A DNA stretch of 64,000 nt from positions 1,798,001-1,862,000 of the forward strand of contig NZ_AP025171.1 of assembly GCF_003402535.2 (NCBI RefSeq), read 5' to 3'. Below, piece by piece: positions 25,914 through 34,124 of the stretch. Below the pieces are notes generated by a model. The model saw only the letters and a list, made by a program, of their open reading frames with translations. It searched no databases and was not told the DNA's origin. The position numbers and the translations under genes were made by a program. Origin of the DNA: Cupriavidus sp. P-10 (GTDB lineage: Bacteria > Pseudomonadota > Gammaproteobacteria > Burkholderiales > Burkholderiaceae). How positions within the stretch are numbered: position 1 is the first letter of the stretch; the number at the start of each line of letters is the position of its first letter.

Positions 25914-26144
25914 ATGCCCGCCACCCTCAATACGCAACCCAACCTGGCCCGGCCCGACGATTTCTATGAAGCGCTGATCGAGATGCACCGCGGCCTCGAC
26001 GACGCCCAGAGCCAGGCCGCCAACGCGCAGCTGATCCTGCTGCTGGCCAACCATATCGGCGACCACGACGTGCTGCTGGCCGCGCTGCAGGCAGCGCGCG
26101 AAGGCGTGGCCGACATGCCGTCCGCGGTAGCGCCGGCAGCCTGA
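25914..26144 (+). CDS. DUF2783 domain protein
   Basis: The 76-residue, mostly helical protein contains DDFYEALIEMHRGLDDAQS, ANAQLILLLANHIGD and LLAALQAARE. It belongs to the small DUF2783 family found next to aromatic flavin monooxygenases. An accessory or subunit-like role is inferred from that conserved pairing. AGGAGA lies before the ATG. Confidence 0.8.
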   Translation: MPATLNTQPNLARPDDFYEALIEMHRGLDDAQSQAANAQLILLLANHIGDHDVLLAALQAAREGVADMPSAVAPAA

Positions 26145-26316
26145 CCCGGCACGGGCGCGGCCAGGCCGCGTCCCATTCCGCTCTTTCCCCGCGCTTTTCC
26201 CCCGGCTGACCCCGGGCCGCCAACGAGCGCGCAACAGACGCGCCCGGCGGCGCCATCCCTGGCTGCAACCATCCCGACGCAACGCCCGCAGCCGCCACCG
26301 TACGGAGACAAACAGC

Positions 26317-27720
26317 ATGAGCCATCCGGTCTCAGGGGACCTTGCGTCCCTGCATCTGACGCCCGCGACCCCCACCACCCTTCCCGGACTGCCAGCGCTG
26401 GCGGCGCGCGAGGAAGACGCGCTCTACCGCAAGGTGTGGCTGCGCATCATCCCGTTCCTGTTTATTTGCTACGTGGTCTCGTTCCTGGACCGCATCAACA
26501 TCGGCTTCGCCCAGTTGCAGATGAAGCAGGACCTTGGCTTCAGCGATGCCATGTACGGCCTGGGCGCCGCGATCTTCTACGTCGGCTACGTGCTGTGCGA
26601 AGTACCGAGCAACATGCTGCTGGCGCGCTTCGGCGCGCGCCGCACCTTCACCCGCATCATGGTGCTGTGGGGCCTGGCCTCGGTGGGCATGATGGCCGTG
26701 TCGACGCCGGCGCAGTTCTACACGCTGCGCTTCCTGCTGGGTGTGTTCGAGGCGGGCTTCTTTCCCGGCATCGTGCTCTACCTGACCTACTGGTTCCCGG
26801 CACGGCGCCGCGCCGCGGTGATGGCGATCTTCTTTGCCGGCGTGGCGGTGGCGGGTGTGCTCGGCGGCCTGGTCTCCGGCTGGATCATGCGCGACATGGC
26901 CGGCGTGCTCGGCCTGCAGGGCTGGAAGTGGATGTTCGCGATCGAAGGCGCGCCCGCGGTCTTGCTGGGACTGATCGCCGCGCGCTGCCTGGTGGACGGC
27001 CCGGAACAGGCCCGCTGGCTCAGCGCCGACGAGCGCGCTTACCTGACACGCGCCGCGGCGGGCGAGGCGGGCAACGCGGCCGAAGCGAGAAAAGGCGGCC
27101 ATTCGCTGCAGGCGCTACGCACGGTGCTGCGCAACCCGCGCGTGTACCTGTTCGCCTTTATCTACTTTTCGCTGACCTGCGGCTCGCTCGCGCTGAGCTT
27201 CTGGATGCCGCTGATCATCCGCGACTTCGGCATCAGCGACGTGATGTCGGTCAGCCTGTATTCGGTGGTGCCCAATGCCGTCGGCGCGGTGGGGCTGATC
27301 CTGATCGCGCGCCATTCGGACCGCAGCGGCGAGCGCCACCGCCATTTCCTGCTGTGCACCGCCGGCGGCGCGCTGGCGCTGGCCGCGCTCACGCTGCACC
27401 CGTCCAGCCTGGCGGCAATGCTGGCGATCCTGTCGGTTGCCGCGGTGCTGATCTTTGCCGCGCTGCCGGTGTTCTGGTCGCTGCCGCCCAGCTACCTGCC
27501 GGGTGCGAGCGCAGCGGCCGGCATCGCCATGATCAGCAGCGTCGGCATTACCAGCGGCATCGTCAGTCCGTGGGTGATCGGGCAGATCAAGACCCGCACC
27601 GGCAGCCTCGACCATGCGCTGTTGCTGCTGGCGGCGCTGCTGCTCGCCAGCGGGCTTGCGATGTGGCTGGGCGTGCCACGCCAGCCCGCGCAAGAATCCC
27701 GCCAGGCCGACCAGGAGTAA
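26317..27720 (+). CDS. MFS transporter, anion:cation symporter type
   Basis: The 467-residue protein has 12 predicted membrane segments. The N-terminal block RIIPFLFICYVVSFLDRINI with GFAQLQMKQDLGFS is the signature of the ACS group, which takes up carboxylates and aromatic acids. It also has FGARRTFTRIMVLWGLAS and FFPGIVLYLTYWFPARRRA. A central hydrophilic loop lies at about 225-265. It is the last gene of the monooxygenase operon and probably imports the operon's aromatic or carboxylic substrate. Confidence 0.9.
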   Translation: MSHPVSGDLASLHLTPATPTTLPGLPALAAREEDALYRKVWLRIIPFLFICYVVSFLDRINIGFAQLQMKQDLGFSDAMYGLGAAIFYVGYVLCEVPSNMLLARFGARRTFTRIMVLWGLASVGMMAVSTPAQFYTLRFLLGVFEAGFFPGIVLYLTYWFPARRRAAVMAIFFAGVAVAGVLGGLVSGWIMRDMAGVLGLQGWKWMFAIEGAPAVLLGLIAARCLVDGPEQARWLSADERAYLTRAAAGEAGNAAEARKGGHSLQALRTVLRNPRVYLFAFIYFSLTCGSLALSFWMPLIIRDFGISDVMSVSLYSVVPNAVGAVGLILIARHSDRSGERHRHFLLCTAGGALALAALTLHPSSLAAMLAILSVAAVLIFAALPVFWSLPPSYLPGASAAAGIAMISSVGITSGIVSPWVIGQIKTRTGSLDHALLLLAALLLASGLAMWLGVPRQPAQESRQADQE

Positions 27721-27785
27721 TCAGAAGGCAGGCCTGCCACGGGTTTCGTCAAACCGGAATGTCCGCACCCGAGCGGGTGCGGCGC

Positions 27786-28094
27786 TTAGTGGGACCGGCC
27801 GCAGGGGATGACCTGCGCGATCTCCTCGCGCACCACCTCGACCACATCGTCGATCTCCAGCCCTTCAGCCGTCACCAGCACATCCTGTCCGCGGCCGATC
27901 GCGTAGACCACGCCGCGCCAGCGGCCGGGCTCGACCGCTTCGTTCAGGCGGATATTGAATTCGGTGTCCTGGTCCTGGCTGTACACGGTCACCAGGTCGC
28001 CAACCTGGGGTGCCCGCACAGCTTCTCCGTCGAACGCCCGTGCCACCACGGTCACCGGCGACTGCGTCAGCCCCCTGGCAAATCTTGCACGCAT
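27786..28094 (-). CDS. Small acidic protein of unknown function
   Basis: The 102-residue product appears beta-rich (VGDLVTVYSQDQDTEFNIRL, and WRGVVYAIGRGQDVLVTAEG), perhaps a small barrel, with an acidic C-terminal helix ending in IPCGRSH. No family is recognised. GAGGAG precedes the ATG at 28094. Upstream it has one copy of the CAGCTTACAAG motif that recurs near other small stress-type genes. Confidence 0.6.
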   Translation of the reverse strand: MRARFARGLTQSPVTVVARAFDGEAVRAPQVGDLVTVYSQDQDTEFNIRLNEAVEPGRWRGVVYAIGRGQDVLVTAEGLEIDDVVEVVREEIAQVIPCGRSH

Positions 28095-28291
28095 GGCCCG
28101 CTCCTCTAATGCAATCCAAATCCAGCTTACAAGAGGGCCGCCAAATAACCAGAAATTTCAGCGCGGAAGTCGGGCTTGCTGCCCTCCGCGCATTGTCCAG
28201 GGCTACTTCTCCGGCCTGTCAGACGCCGCCGGATAGACAGCCGGCGTAGATCGCCGACAATAAAGGAATCGACAGCCGAGGAGACAGCAAA

Positions 28292-28513
28292 ATGGGCACC
28301 AGCATACACGTTGTGCCGCATCAGGACGGCTGGGATGTGATCCGCGAAGGCGCCCGCTACGCCGAATCCCACCATGCCACCCAGGAAGAAGCCATCGCCG
28401 CCGCGACTACGCAGGCGCAGCGCGACCGTGTTGAATTGCTGATCCATGGCCGCGATGGCCAGATCCGCTCGCGCAACAGCTTCGGCCACGATCCGCGCAC
28501 CATACCGGGCTAA
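28292..28513 (+). CDS. DUF2188 domain protein
   Basis: The 73-residue product, SIHVVPHQDGWDVIREGARY with TQEEAIAAATTQAQRDRVEL and IHGRDGQIRSRNSFGHDP, is the full DUF2188 domain, a small alpha/beta unit common in proteobacteria and often among stress genes. Biochemical role unknown. It has a good ribosome binding site (GAGGAGA) and precedes a set of envelope and stress proteins. Confidence 0.82.
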   Translation: MGTSIHVVPHQDGWDVIREGARYAESHHATQEEAIAAATTQAQRDRVELLIHGRDGQIRSRNSFGHDPRTIPG

Positions 28514-28576
28514 GCCCCGATCCCGAGACCGCGCCGGGAGCGCCGGAAACCTGGCCATCCCGGCTATAAAACCTGG

Positions 28577-28903
28577 CTACAAAATCTGTTTGCGGGATTT
28601 CGGCGCCTTCGGCTCCGAAGCCGGATAGTCGTATCGCTGCGCCGACTGCGGCCCCTCGTTCACCGCGGGCGACCCCGGCGTGGCGGGCGTGGCCGGTGTC
28701 GCGCGGCCGCTGCTTGCAGAAGGGGAAGCTGGCGTGGCTGGCGTGGCTGGCGTGGCGCGGCGCGTATCGCCTTGCCCCGGCTTGACGTCGGATGCGGCTG
28801 TGCCAGGGGCGCGCGTGTCGGCGCCTGGCCGCGTGGTCGTGGTCTGGGCCCAGGCCGGCACGCTCAGCAACGCGGCCAGTGCAAAGCTTGCAAGGTGCTT
28901 CAT
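28577..28903 (-). CDS. Small exported protein with TPA repeats
   Basis: The 108-residue product has a signal peptide (MKHLASFALAALLSVPAWA, cleaved before QTTTT). The mature protein is a disordered Thr/Pro/Ala-rich stretch containing two runs of ATPATPATP, followed by a basic tail. The DNA behind one run is a 9-bp tandem repeat. No domain is recognised; it is probably a periplasmic low-complexity protein. Confidence 0.6.
   Translation of the reverse strand: MKHLASFALAALLSVPAWAQTTTTRPGADTRAPGTAASDVKPGQGDTRRATPATPATPASPSASSGRATPATPATPGSPAVNEGPQSAQRYDYPASEPKAPKSRKQIL
28731..28757 (+). repeat. 9-bp tandem repeat coding for TPA units
   Basis: Three consecutive copies of GGCGTGGC(T/G) are read on the minus strand as ATPATP within the small exported protein gene. 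Copy number may vary between strains without shifting the frame. Confidence 0.65.
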
Positions 28904-28998
28904 GGCGGTCTCCTTGATTGGTCGGCCAACACGTTTGTTCCCGGCCGTGAAGCCGGGGCCGAAGCGAAAGTCGTGCCATAGCCCTCACGCGACGATGC

Positions 28999-29277
28999 CT
29001 ACCCCCCGGTACGGTCCGGCGCCACGCGCACGTGGTTGACCACTTCGCGCACGCCGCCAGCCGCGCGAATGCAGGCTTCGATCGCTTCGCTGCCCGCCTG
29101 CGTGCCGATCGCGCCCTCGATGGTGACGCGCCCATCGGCGATGTTGAGTGCGATTTCGCTGACATCCAGGCCGCTGTCCCACAGGCGAGCGCACAGCTTT
29201 GCCTGCAGTGCGGTGTCGGCGGCCGTGACAGCCGTGCCGCGTGGATTGGTGCGCGGCGGATTCGACGGATCCTGCAT
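28999..29277 (-). CDS. BON domain protein, short
   Basis: The 92-residue protein is essentially one BON domain: DVSEIALNIADGRVTIEGAI, then AIEACIRAAGGVREVVNHVR. BON domains bind phospholipid or other ligands and occur in envelope stress proteins such as OsmY. No signal peptide is present, so it is probably cytoplasmic. It lies 16 bp after a second BON gene on the same strand and is likely co-transcribed with it. Confidence 0.78.
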   Translation of the reverse strand: MQDPSNPPRTNPRGTAVTAADTALQAKLCARLWDSGLDVSEIALNIADGRVTIEGAIGTQAGSEAIEACIRAAGGVREVVNHVRVAPDRTGG

Positions 29278-29293
29278 GCGTGGCCCTCCGGCG

Positions 29294-29857
29294 TCAGTAC
29301 ATGCGCATGCCGTGGCCGGGGTGCACCGCCGAAGTGTCGCCCCGCGCCACGCGCAGGTGGTTGACCACCTCCCTGACGCCATAGACCTCGTCGGCGACAT
29401 CCTCGATCCCGTACTTCTGCTGGCGCTGCGGCACGCTGCCCTCCAGCGTGACCACGCCCTGCTCGACTCGAACCTCGACATCTTCCACCTGCAACCGCGC
29501 ACTGTGCGCGAGCTGCTCGCACAGGTCCTCCAGGATGCGCGCGTCGCTGCGCTGATAGTTGCGTGGGCCTACCGGCCGAGCCTGGCGCGGGCCGCCGCGG
29601 TAAAGGTCCATGCGCTCGTTGTAGCCGGTGAACTGGCGGTAAGGATCGCGCCCGCGCGGCGCCTGCCGGGCGCGTGCCTCGGGCGGGCTGCCGGACTGCC
29701 CGCCCTGCGTGCCCTGCGTGCCGCCGAACTCGCCGGGGTCCACCGGCTCGTCGTAGTCGTAGACGCCATAGGCGCCCACGTAGTGGCTGCGCATGTCGGT
29801 GTCTGGCCCGGCGCTTTCATGCCAGGGTTCTCCACGCCGGTTGTCTCTACGGTCCAT
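29294..29857 (-). CDS. BON domain protein with disordered N-terminus
   Basis: The 187-residue protein has about 100 residues rich in Gly/Asp/Arg/Pro/Tyr, then PRNYQRSDARILEDLCEQL and a BON domain (VEDVEVRVEQGVVTLEGSVP, VYGVREVVNHLRVARG). It is clearly a paralogue of the protein at 58338-59105 on the far side of the trehalose/glycogen cluster. The start is the ATG at 29857 with GGAGA upstream. A longer frame would run through the 15-bp repeats and is rejected. Probably a stress-induced cytoplasmic or envelope-associated protein. Confidence 0.8.
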   Translation of the reverse strand: MDRRDNRRGEPWHESAGPDTDMRSHYVGAYGVYDYDEPVDPGEFGGTQGTQGGQSGSPPEARARQAPRGRDPYRQFTGYNERMDLYRGGPRQARPVGPRNYQRSDARILEDLCEQLAHSARLQVEDVEVRVEQGVVTLEGSVPQRQQKYGIEDVADEVYGVREVVNHLRVARGDTSAVHPGHGMRMY

Positions 29858-29872
29858 TGTCGTCTCCGCTTG

Positions 29873-29932
29873 CAGCACCGCAATCTGCAGCACCGCGATT
29901 TTCAGCACCGCTAATTACAGCACCGCTATTTC
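29873..29932 (+). repeat. 15-bp tandem repeat, 4 copies
   Basis: CAGCACCGC recurs exactly every 15 bp four times, each followed by a variable AT-rich hexamer (AATCTG, GATTTT, TAATTA, TATTTC). It lies between the BON gene start and the stop of the upstream reductase gene and slightly overlaps the latter's last codons. It spans the BON gene's leader, so copy number could affect its expression. Confidence 0.8.
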
Positions 29933-31068
29933 TGCCGCGGCGGCAGCAGGCCGCGGTCGGGCTCGCTGAGCTTGCCGGCGCGCAGCTGCTGCACCGCGCA
30001 CGCCAGCGCGCGTGCCACGTTATCCACCTCGACCTGCACGCCTTCATCCTCGTCCAGTTCAGCGTGGCTGGTGGCATAGGGCTTGTAGTAGCCGATAAAC
30101 CGGTCCAGCCGAGCCTGCTGCCCGGCATCGACCAGGCCCATCCAGTCGAGCCAGTCGGACAGCGCGCGACGCACGCCTTCGATGCCGGCCACGTCCCCGT
30201 GGACCACCAGTCCGTAGGTACGGCCTGCGAGGTGCTTGGGGTAGTCCCACCCCGCCAGTTCGACCGACTTGGCACGCACCGCGTCCTTGCCCTGCGTGCT
30301 GGTCGGATCCGGGTTGCCACCGTCGGCGCAGACCAGCCGGTCCATCATCAGCTTCAGCGGACTGGTGGCCTGGTACCAGTAGACCGGCGTGACGATCAGC
30401 ACGCCATGGCAGCCGGCCCAGCGCGGATAGATCTCGTTCATCCAGTCGTTGACCTGGCCGAGCGCGTGGTTGGGGTAGCAACTGCACGGCCAGTGGCACA
30501 GCGGCATCGACGTCGAGACGCAGCCCTTGCATGGATGGATGTGCAGGTCGGCATCAGAGGTCAGCAGGCTCAGGTCGAGCATATCGACTTCCATCGCCTG
30601 CGCTTCCAGCGTGGCGCGCGCACGTTGTGCCAGCCGCCAGGACTTTGACATCTCGCCGGGGCAGGTGTAGTCGTTGCGCGCGGCGGCACAGACCAGGAGC
30701 ACGCGCGACGGCGTGGCGGGGTCGGCCTGGCGTTGCTGGGCCGCGCGGATCGCCTCGCTGGCGGCACGCCATTCGTCGGACAACTCATAGTCCGGATCGG
30801 CGAAGCCGGGTCCCGCCTTGCGCTTCAGCGGCGCCTTGCGGCCTTCCTGGTACGCCTCCCACGCAATGCGCTCAAGCCGCGCCAGCGCATCATCCTCCGC
30901 GCGGTATGCGGGGTCGGTGAAGCGCGCCATGAAGCGCTGCCGGAAGGTGTCGCGCGGAACCGGCCCGGTCACCTGTCCTTTGCGCACGTCGGCGGGGTCG
31001 CCCGGATGCCGCGGCTTGCGGGGTGCATCCGGCGCCGGCGGGTCCGGCTTGTGCGTCGGGTCTGGCAT
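29926..31068 (-). CDS. Flavodoxin-fold NAD(P)H oxidoreductase with Cys cluster
   Basis: The 380-residue protein has an unusual charged N-terminal region of about 120 residues, then a flavodoxin-like FMN reductase domain (RVLLVCAAARNDYTCPGE; GVLIVTPVYWYQATSPLKLM; TYGLVVHGDVAGIEGVRRAL). Between strands it carries HPCKGCVSTSMPLCHWPCSC, five Cys in 18 residues (C-x2-C-x7-C-x3-C-x-C), which could bind a metal or Fe-S centre. The start at 31068 follows GGAGA. The PVYW loop supports FMN binding. Substrate unknown; context is general stress genes. Confidence 0.78.
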   Translation of the reverse strand: MPDPTHKPDPPAPDAPRKPRHPGDPADVRKGQVTGPVPRDTFRQRFMARFTDPAYRAEDDALARLERIAWEAYQEGRKAPLKRKAGPGFADPDYELSDEWRAASEAIRAAQQRQADPATPSRVLLVCAAARNDYTCPGEMSKSWRLAQRARATLEAQAMEVDMLDLSLLTSDADLHIHPCKGCVSTSMPLCHWPCSCYPNHALGQVNDWMNEIYPRWAGCHGVLIVTPVYWYQATSPLKLMMDRLVCADGGNPDPTSTQGKDAVRAKSVELAGWDYPKHLAGRTYGLVVHGDVAGIEGVRRALSDWLDWMGLVDAGQQARLDRFIGYYKPYATSHAELDEDEGVQVEVDNVARALACAVQQLRAGKLSEPDRGLLPPRQK

Positions 31069-31319
31069 AGGTGTCTCCGTTGGTTCTCTCGTGCATGCCC
31101 TGCTACCGGACATGCAAGATAGACGCCATCGTCCGTCACCAAGTGCGCCGCGCGCTGCCACGCAGCTTTTACAAGGTCCCGGCTGACGCTGCATGTACAT
31201 TTTTCCCCGCTTGGGCGCGCCAATGACGCGGGCACGACGCCCGGGCGGCGCCTGGCCGGTGACACCACGCTGGCACGGAACCTGCCGCCGCTGCCATAAA
31301 TTCCACTCCGGGTGCCGAC

Positions 31320-31925
31320 ATGGACATCGTGGAAATTCTGGCCGATCTGATGCGAAACGCCGTGGGCGAAGGCGATGACCTGTTGTGGTGGCAAGGCGCG
31401 GTGCGCGCCGCGATAGTCTTCGTCGGCACCTGGGCGATGCTGCGGCTGGCGGGGCGCCGGGCCTTCGCGCAGAAGTCTTCGTTCGACCTGTGCATCGTGC
31501 TGCTGCTGGGCGCGGTGCTGGCGCGCGTGGTGGTAGGTGCGACGTCGTTCGCGGTGGCCTTCGCCGCCGCGTTCGTGCTGGTACTGCTGCACCGCGCGGT
31601 GGGCTGGCTGTCGGGCCGCTATCCCGCCTTCGACCGTCTCACCGGCGGGCATGCGCTCGATCTGCTGAGCCAGGGGGAGCTGGATAGCGGGCGGGTGCGC
31701 CGGGCCATGCTGACCGAGGAAGACCTGCAAGCCAACCTGCGCGCGACGCTGCAGACCGACAGCTTTGCCGACCTGACGCGCGTAGTGCTCGAGCGCGACG
31801 GCAAGGTGACGTTCGTGCGCCAGCCCAGGGACGACGAGCCCGCGAAGCAAAGCCCGGCTGCGGCCACGCCGACCGTGTCGCGCGGCAATGGGGTGCCGGT
31901 CCGGCCCCGGAGTGCGCGTCAATGA
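31320..31925 (+). CDS. DUF421 (YetF-like) membrane protein
   Basis: The 201-residue protein has three N-terminal membrane segments (WWQGAVRAAIVFVGTWAMLR, SSFDLCIVLLLGAVLARVVV, FAVAFAAAFVLVLLHRAVGW). A cytoplasmic DUF421 domain follows (LDSGRVRRAMLTEEDLQANL, LTRVVLERDGKVTFVR). Related YetF/YdfR proteins occur in spore and stress contexts. Function is not settled. Its stop overlaps the start of the CinA gene as ATGA. Confidence 0.82.
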   Translation: MDIVEILADLMRNAVGEGDDLLWWQGAVRAAIVFVGTWAMLRLAGRRAFAQKSSFDLCIVLLLGAVLARVVVGATSFAVAFAAAFVLVLLHRAVGWLSGRYPAFDRLTGGHALDLLSQGELDSGRVRRAMLTEEDLQANLRATLQTDSFADLTRVVLERDGKVTFVRQPRDDEPAKQSPAAATPTVSRGNGVPVRPRSARQ

Positions 31926-32500
31926 GCCGCCCCGAGGCTGCCACCGGCTCCGGCGATCACCGCAGCGTCGCCCGTTATCTGCGGCGCCAAGGGATCCACG
32001 TGGTCACCGCGGAATCGTGCACGGCGGGACTGATCGCCTCGCGCATCGCCGAGGTGCCGGGCTGCGGCGATGTCCTGTATTGCGCCATCGTGGCGTATTC
32101 GCCGTCGGCCAAGGAGCAGTTGCTGCGTGTGCCCACGGAAACCATCCGCCGGCACGGCCTGACCAGCGAAGAAGTATCAATGGCGATGGCGCTTGGCGCG
32201 ATGCAACTCAGCGGCGCCGACCTGGCTCTGGCGAACACTGGTGTCGCCGATGACGGCGGCGATGGCGACACGCCGGCCGGCACGCAGTGCTTTGCGTGGG
32301 TATTCCGCCGGCCCGGCCATGCCGGCCATGATGTGCTGGCGGCGCCGGCGGGCGTGGCGGTGTTCACGGAAACCCGGCGCTTCCCCGGCGAGCGCAACGC
32401 CGTGCGGGAAGCCGCGGCGGACTGGGCGCTGGCCCGGATCTGCCATTACCACGAACTGGCGCGCCGCGGCGAAGGCAACCGCACCGCGGCCCGCGACTGA
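31922..32500 (+). CDS. CinA-type nicotinamide-nucleotide amidohydrolase domain protein
   Basis: The 192-residue protein corresponds to the stand-alone C-terminal CinA domain (PncC type): VTAESCTAGLIASRIAEVPG, VAYSPSAKEQLLRVP, LALANTGVADDGG. PncC deamidates nicotinamide mononucleotide to nicotinate mononucleotide in NAD recycling. The usual GVAGPGGG loop reads NTGVADDGGDG here, which is a notable change near the active site, so activity is uncertain. It is translationally coupled to the DUF421 gene. An extra C-terminal basic tail is present. Confidence 0.8.
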   Translation: MSRPEAATGSGDHRSVARYLRRQGIHVVTAESCTAGLIASRIAEVPGCGDVLYCAIVAYSPSAKEQLLRVPTETIRRHGLTSEEVSMAMALGAMQLSGADLALANTGVADDGGDGDTPAGTQCFAWVFRRPGHAGHDVLAAPAGVAVFTETRRFPGERNAVREAAADWALARICHYHELARRGEGNRTAARD

Positions 32501-32534
32501 ATTGCCGGCCACGCCTCGCGGCGCAACGGCATAA

Positions 32535-32548
32535 CCCAGGGCCCTGGG
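32535..32548. other. Perfect 14-bp palindrome after cinA
   Basis: CCCAGGGCCCTGGG is its own reverse complement, 34 bp after the CinA stop and 34 bp before the next start. It may be part of a weak terminator or an operator of the following exported-protein gene. Nothing further supports either. Confidence 0.4.
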
Positions 32549-32581
32549 CCCGACCGACGTAGTCTTGCAATGGAGACCCAT

Positions 32582-32923
32582 ATGAAACGCATCCTCGCTA
32601 CCACGGCACTGGTCGTCGGCGCCGCGCTCTGCCTGCCGGCCTTCGCCCAACAGGCTCCGGCCTCGCCTACCGCGCCGAATCCAAGCGCGCCACCGATCGA
32701 AGGCGCCGGCGCTTCGCGCAACCAGCCAGCCGCCACCGACATGACCACGGCACCGGCCGACACCACCAAGGACACCGCCAAGAAGTCCAAGGCGAAATCC
32801 GGCAAGGAGGCAAACACCGCCCGCAGCAAGAAGCCACGCGAACAGGGCACGCCGTCGGCACCGACCGCCGATGCGCCAAGCGGCCCGAAGGGCGATTCAC
32901 CGGACCCGGCGCCCAAGCAGTAA
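32582..32923 (+). CDS. Small exported Lys/Pro/Ala-rich protein
   Basis: The 113-residue product has a clear signal peptide (MKRILATTALVVGAALCLPA, cut near FAQQA). The mature part is disordered and rich in Ala, Pro, Thr and Lys, with a basic centre KKSKAKSGKEA. The start at 32582 has GGAGA upstream. No domain is recognised. It is one of several similar low-complexity secreted proteins in this stress region. Confidence 0.6.
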   Translation: MKRILATTALVVGAALCLPAFAQQAPASPTAPNPSAPPIEGAGASRNQPAATDMTTAPADTTKDTAKKSKAKSGKEANTARSKKPREQGTPSAPTADAPSGPKGDSPDPAPKQ

Positions 32924-32975
32924 GCGCGATCCCGGCGGAGCTGCAGCGGACGGGCTCACGCCGGATGGGCGCTGC

Positions 32976-33602
32976 CTAGGTATCCCCGCGCAGCGCCCGG
33001 GTCGCCTGCGCCAGCGCGGCTTCGCGCTCGCGCTTGCGCCAGCGGTGGCAGCGCCACAACTCTTCCAGGTAAGGCAGGCCGGCCAGCAAGGCTACCGCGA
33101 CGAACAGTCCGGCCAGGTAGCCCGGCGGCAGCGGTGCGGGTTTCCATGCCAGCGCCAGCCGCGCCGGTTCGCTGCCCGCGCCGAACAGCGCCAGGAACTG
33201 GCCCCAGTACATCACCACCACATATGAGGCGGCAGCCATCGGCAGGACTTCGAGCAGGCTATGCATATGCTGCTCGACCGGCGCGATACGGCGGCGCTTG
33301 CTCGCGTACTGCACGTCCCACCACGCCGTGGCCTCGTGGAGCACGAGCGCCGCCAGCACCACGGCGATCACCAGCGCATTGACCTCCAGGAACAGCACCA
33401 TCAGAAGGGGCAGGCCGACCCCGGCCAGCATCAGCATGTGCAGCCAGGATTCGCGCACGCCGGCGTTGCGCTCGATGTGCGTCAGGCGGTGGCACAGCCA
33501 GTCGCCCGCGCCGGCCAGCAGCCACAGCGGCACCAGGCCGTACATCAGCACCAGGCGCGCGGCATGTTCGAACGCTTGCAGGTCTGCAGCAGCAGTGGGC
33601 AT
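32976..33602 (-). CDS. Integral membrane protein of unknown function
   Basis: The 208-residue protein has about five hydrophobic segments (LVLMYGLVPLWLLAGAGDWL, MLMLAGVGLPLLMVLFLEVN, LVIAVVLAALVLHEATAWWD, LPMAAASYVVVMYWGQFLAL, YLAGLFVAVALLAGLPYLEE). His residues lie in or near the membrane (CHRLTHIERN, LHEATAWWD, VEQHMHS) and could bind metal. The C-terminus is basic. No family can be named with confidence. Confidence 0.65.
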   Translation of the reverse strand: MPTAAADLQAFEHAARLVLMYGLVPLWLLAGAGDWLCHRLTHIERNAGVRESWLHMLMLAGVGLPLLMVLFLEVNALVIAVVLAALVLHEATAWWDVQYASKRRRIAPVEQHMHSLLEVLPMAAASYVVVMYWGQFLALFGAGSEPARLALAWKPAPLPPGYLAGLFVAVALLAGLPYLEELWRCHRWRKREREAALAQATRALRGDT

Positions 33603-33632
33603 GGTGGATGAGACAGTGTCCCGATTGTTCCC

Positions 33633-34088
33633 TTACGGACGCGCCGGTTGCGACGGTTGCGACGGTTGCGAACGGTATTGTTCGCGCAGCACCCGGAACA
33701 GCTCATGGCTGACCTGCACGCCGCGGTACTGGCGCCGCACCACCGCGCGCAGGCGCGAGCCCAGCACGTGCGCGCGGAGCGCGCGTGCATAGCGCCGCTG
33801 CACCGCCTGTTCGCCCTTGCTGACCGCGTGCAGGATGGCGCGATCCGAACGGTGCTTGCCGGAGCCGGCGCTGCACGCCGCGGCCGGCATGGCCTCCGGC
33901 AACTGCCCGAGCTGCAGCAGGCACGCCTGCAGTTCCTGCGCCGCCAGGGCAAAGGCATTGGCGCGGCTGGTCAGCACCGACTTGAGATGCGGATTGGCAG
34001 CGGCGAGCGCCGCGCGCCGGCAATCGTGTTCGCCCTCGCGCGAGACCGCGATGAGCGCGTTGAGCACCAGGATCTTTTTCTTTGCCAT
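33633..34088 (-). CDS. PA2169/DUF2383-like four-helix-bundle protein
   Basis: The 151-residue helical protein fits the PA2169 family: ILVLNALIAVSREGEHDCRR, LTSRANAFALAAQELQACL, RSDRAILHAVSKGEQAVQRR, and RAVVRRQYRGVQVSHELFRV. Ferritin-like bundles of this kind occur among stress proteins. The basic C-terminus ends in QPSQPSQP repeats. Family assignment is by remembered pattern, so moderate confidence. Confidence 0.65.
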   Translation of the reverse strand: MAKKKILVLNALIAVSREGEHDCRRAALAAANPHLKSVLTSRANAFALAAQELQACLLQLGQLPEAMPAAACSAGSGKHRSDRAILHAVSKGEQAVQRRYARALRAHVLGSRLRAVVRRQYRGVQVSHELFRVLREQYRSQPSQPSQPARP

Positions 34089-34124
34089 CGCACACCTGCC
34101 TGGTCCGCGGCCGGACCCGTAGAG

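Noticed and set aside
23970..26378. An 802-codon minus-strand open frame opposite the monooxygenase gene
   Set aside because: No family motif and complete overlap with three supported genes.
29873..29932. CRISPR array
   Set aside because: Repeat and spacer are far too short (9 + 6 bp) and there are no cas genes; it is a plain tandem repeat.
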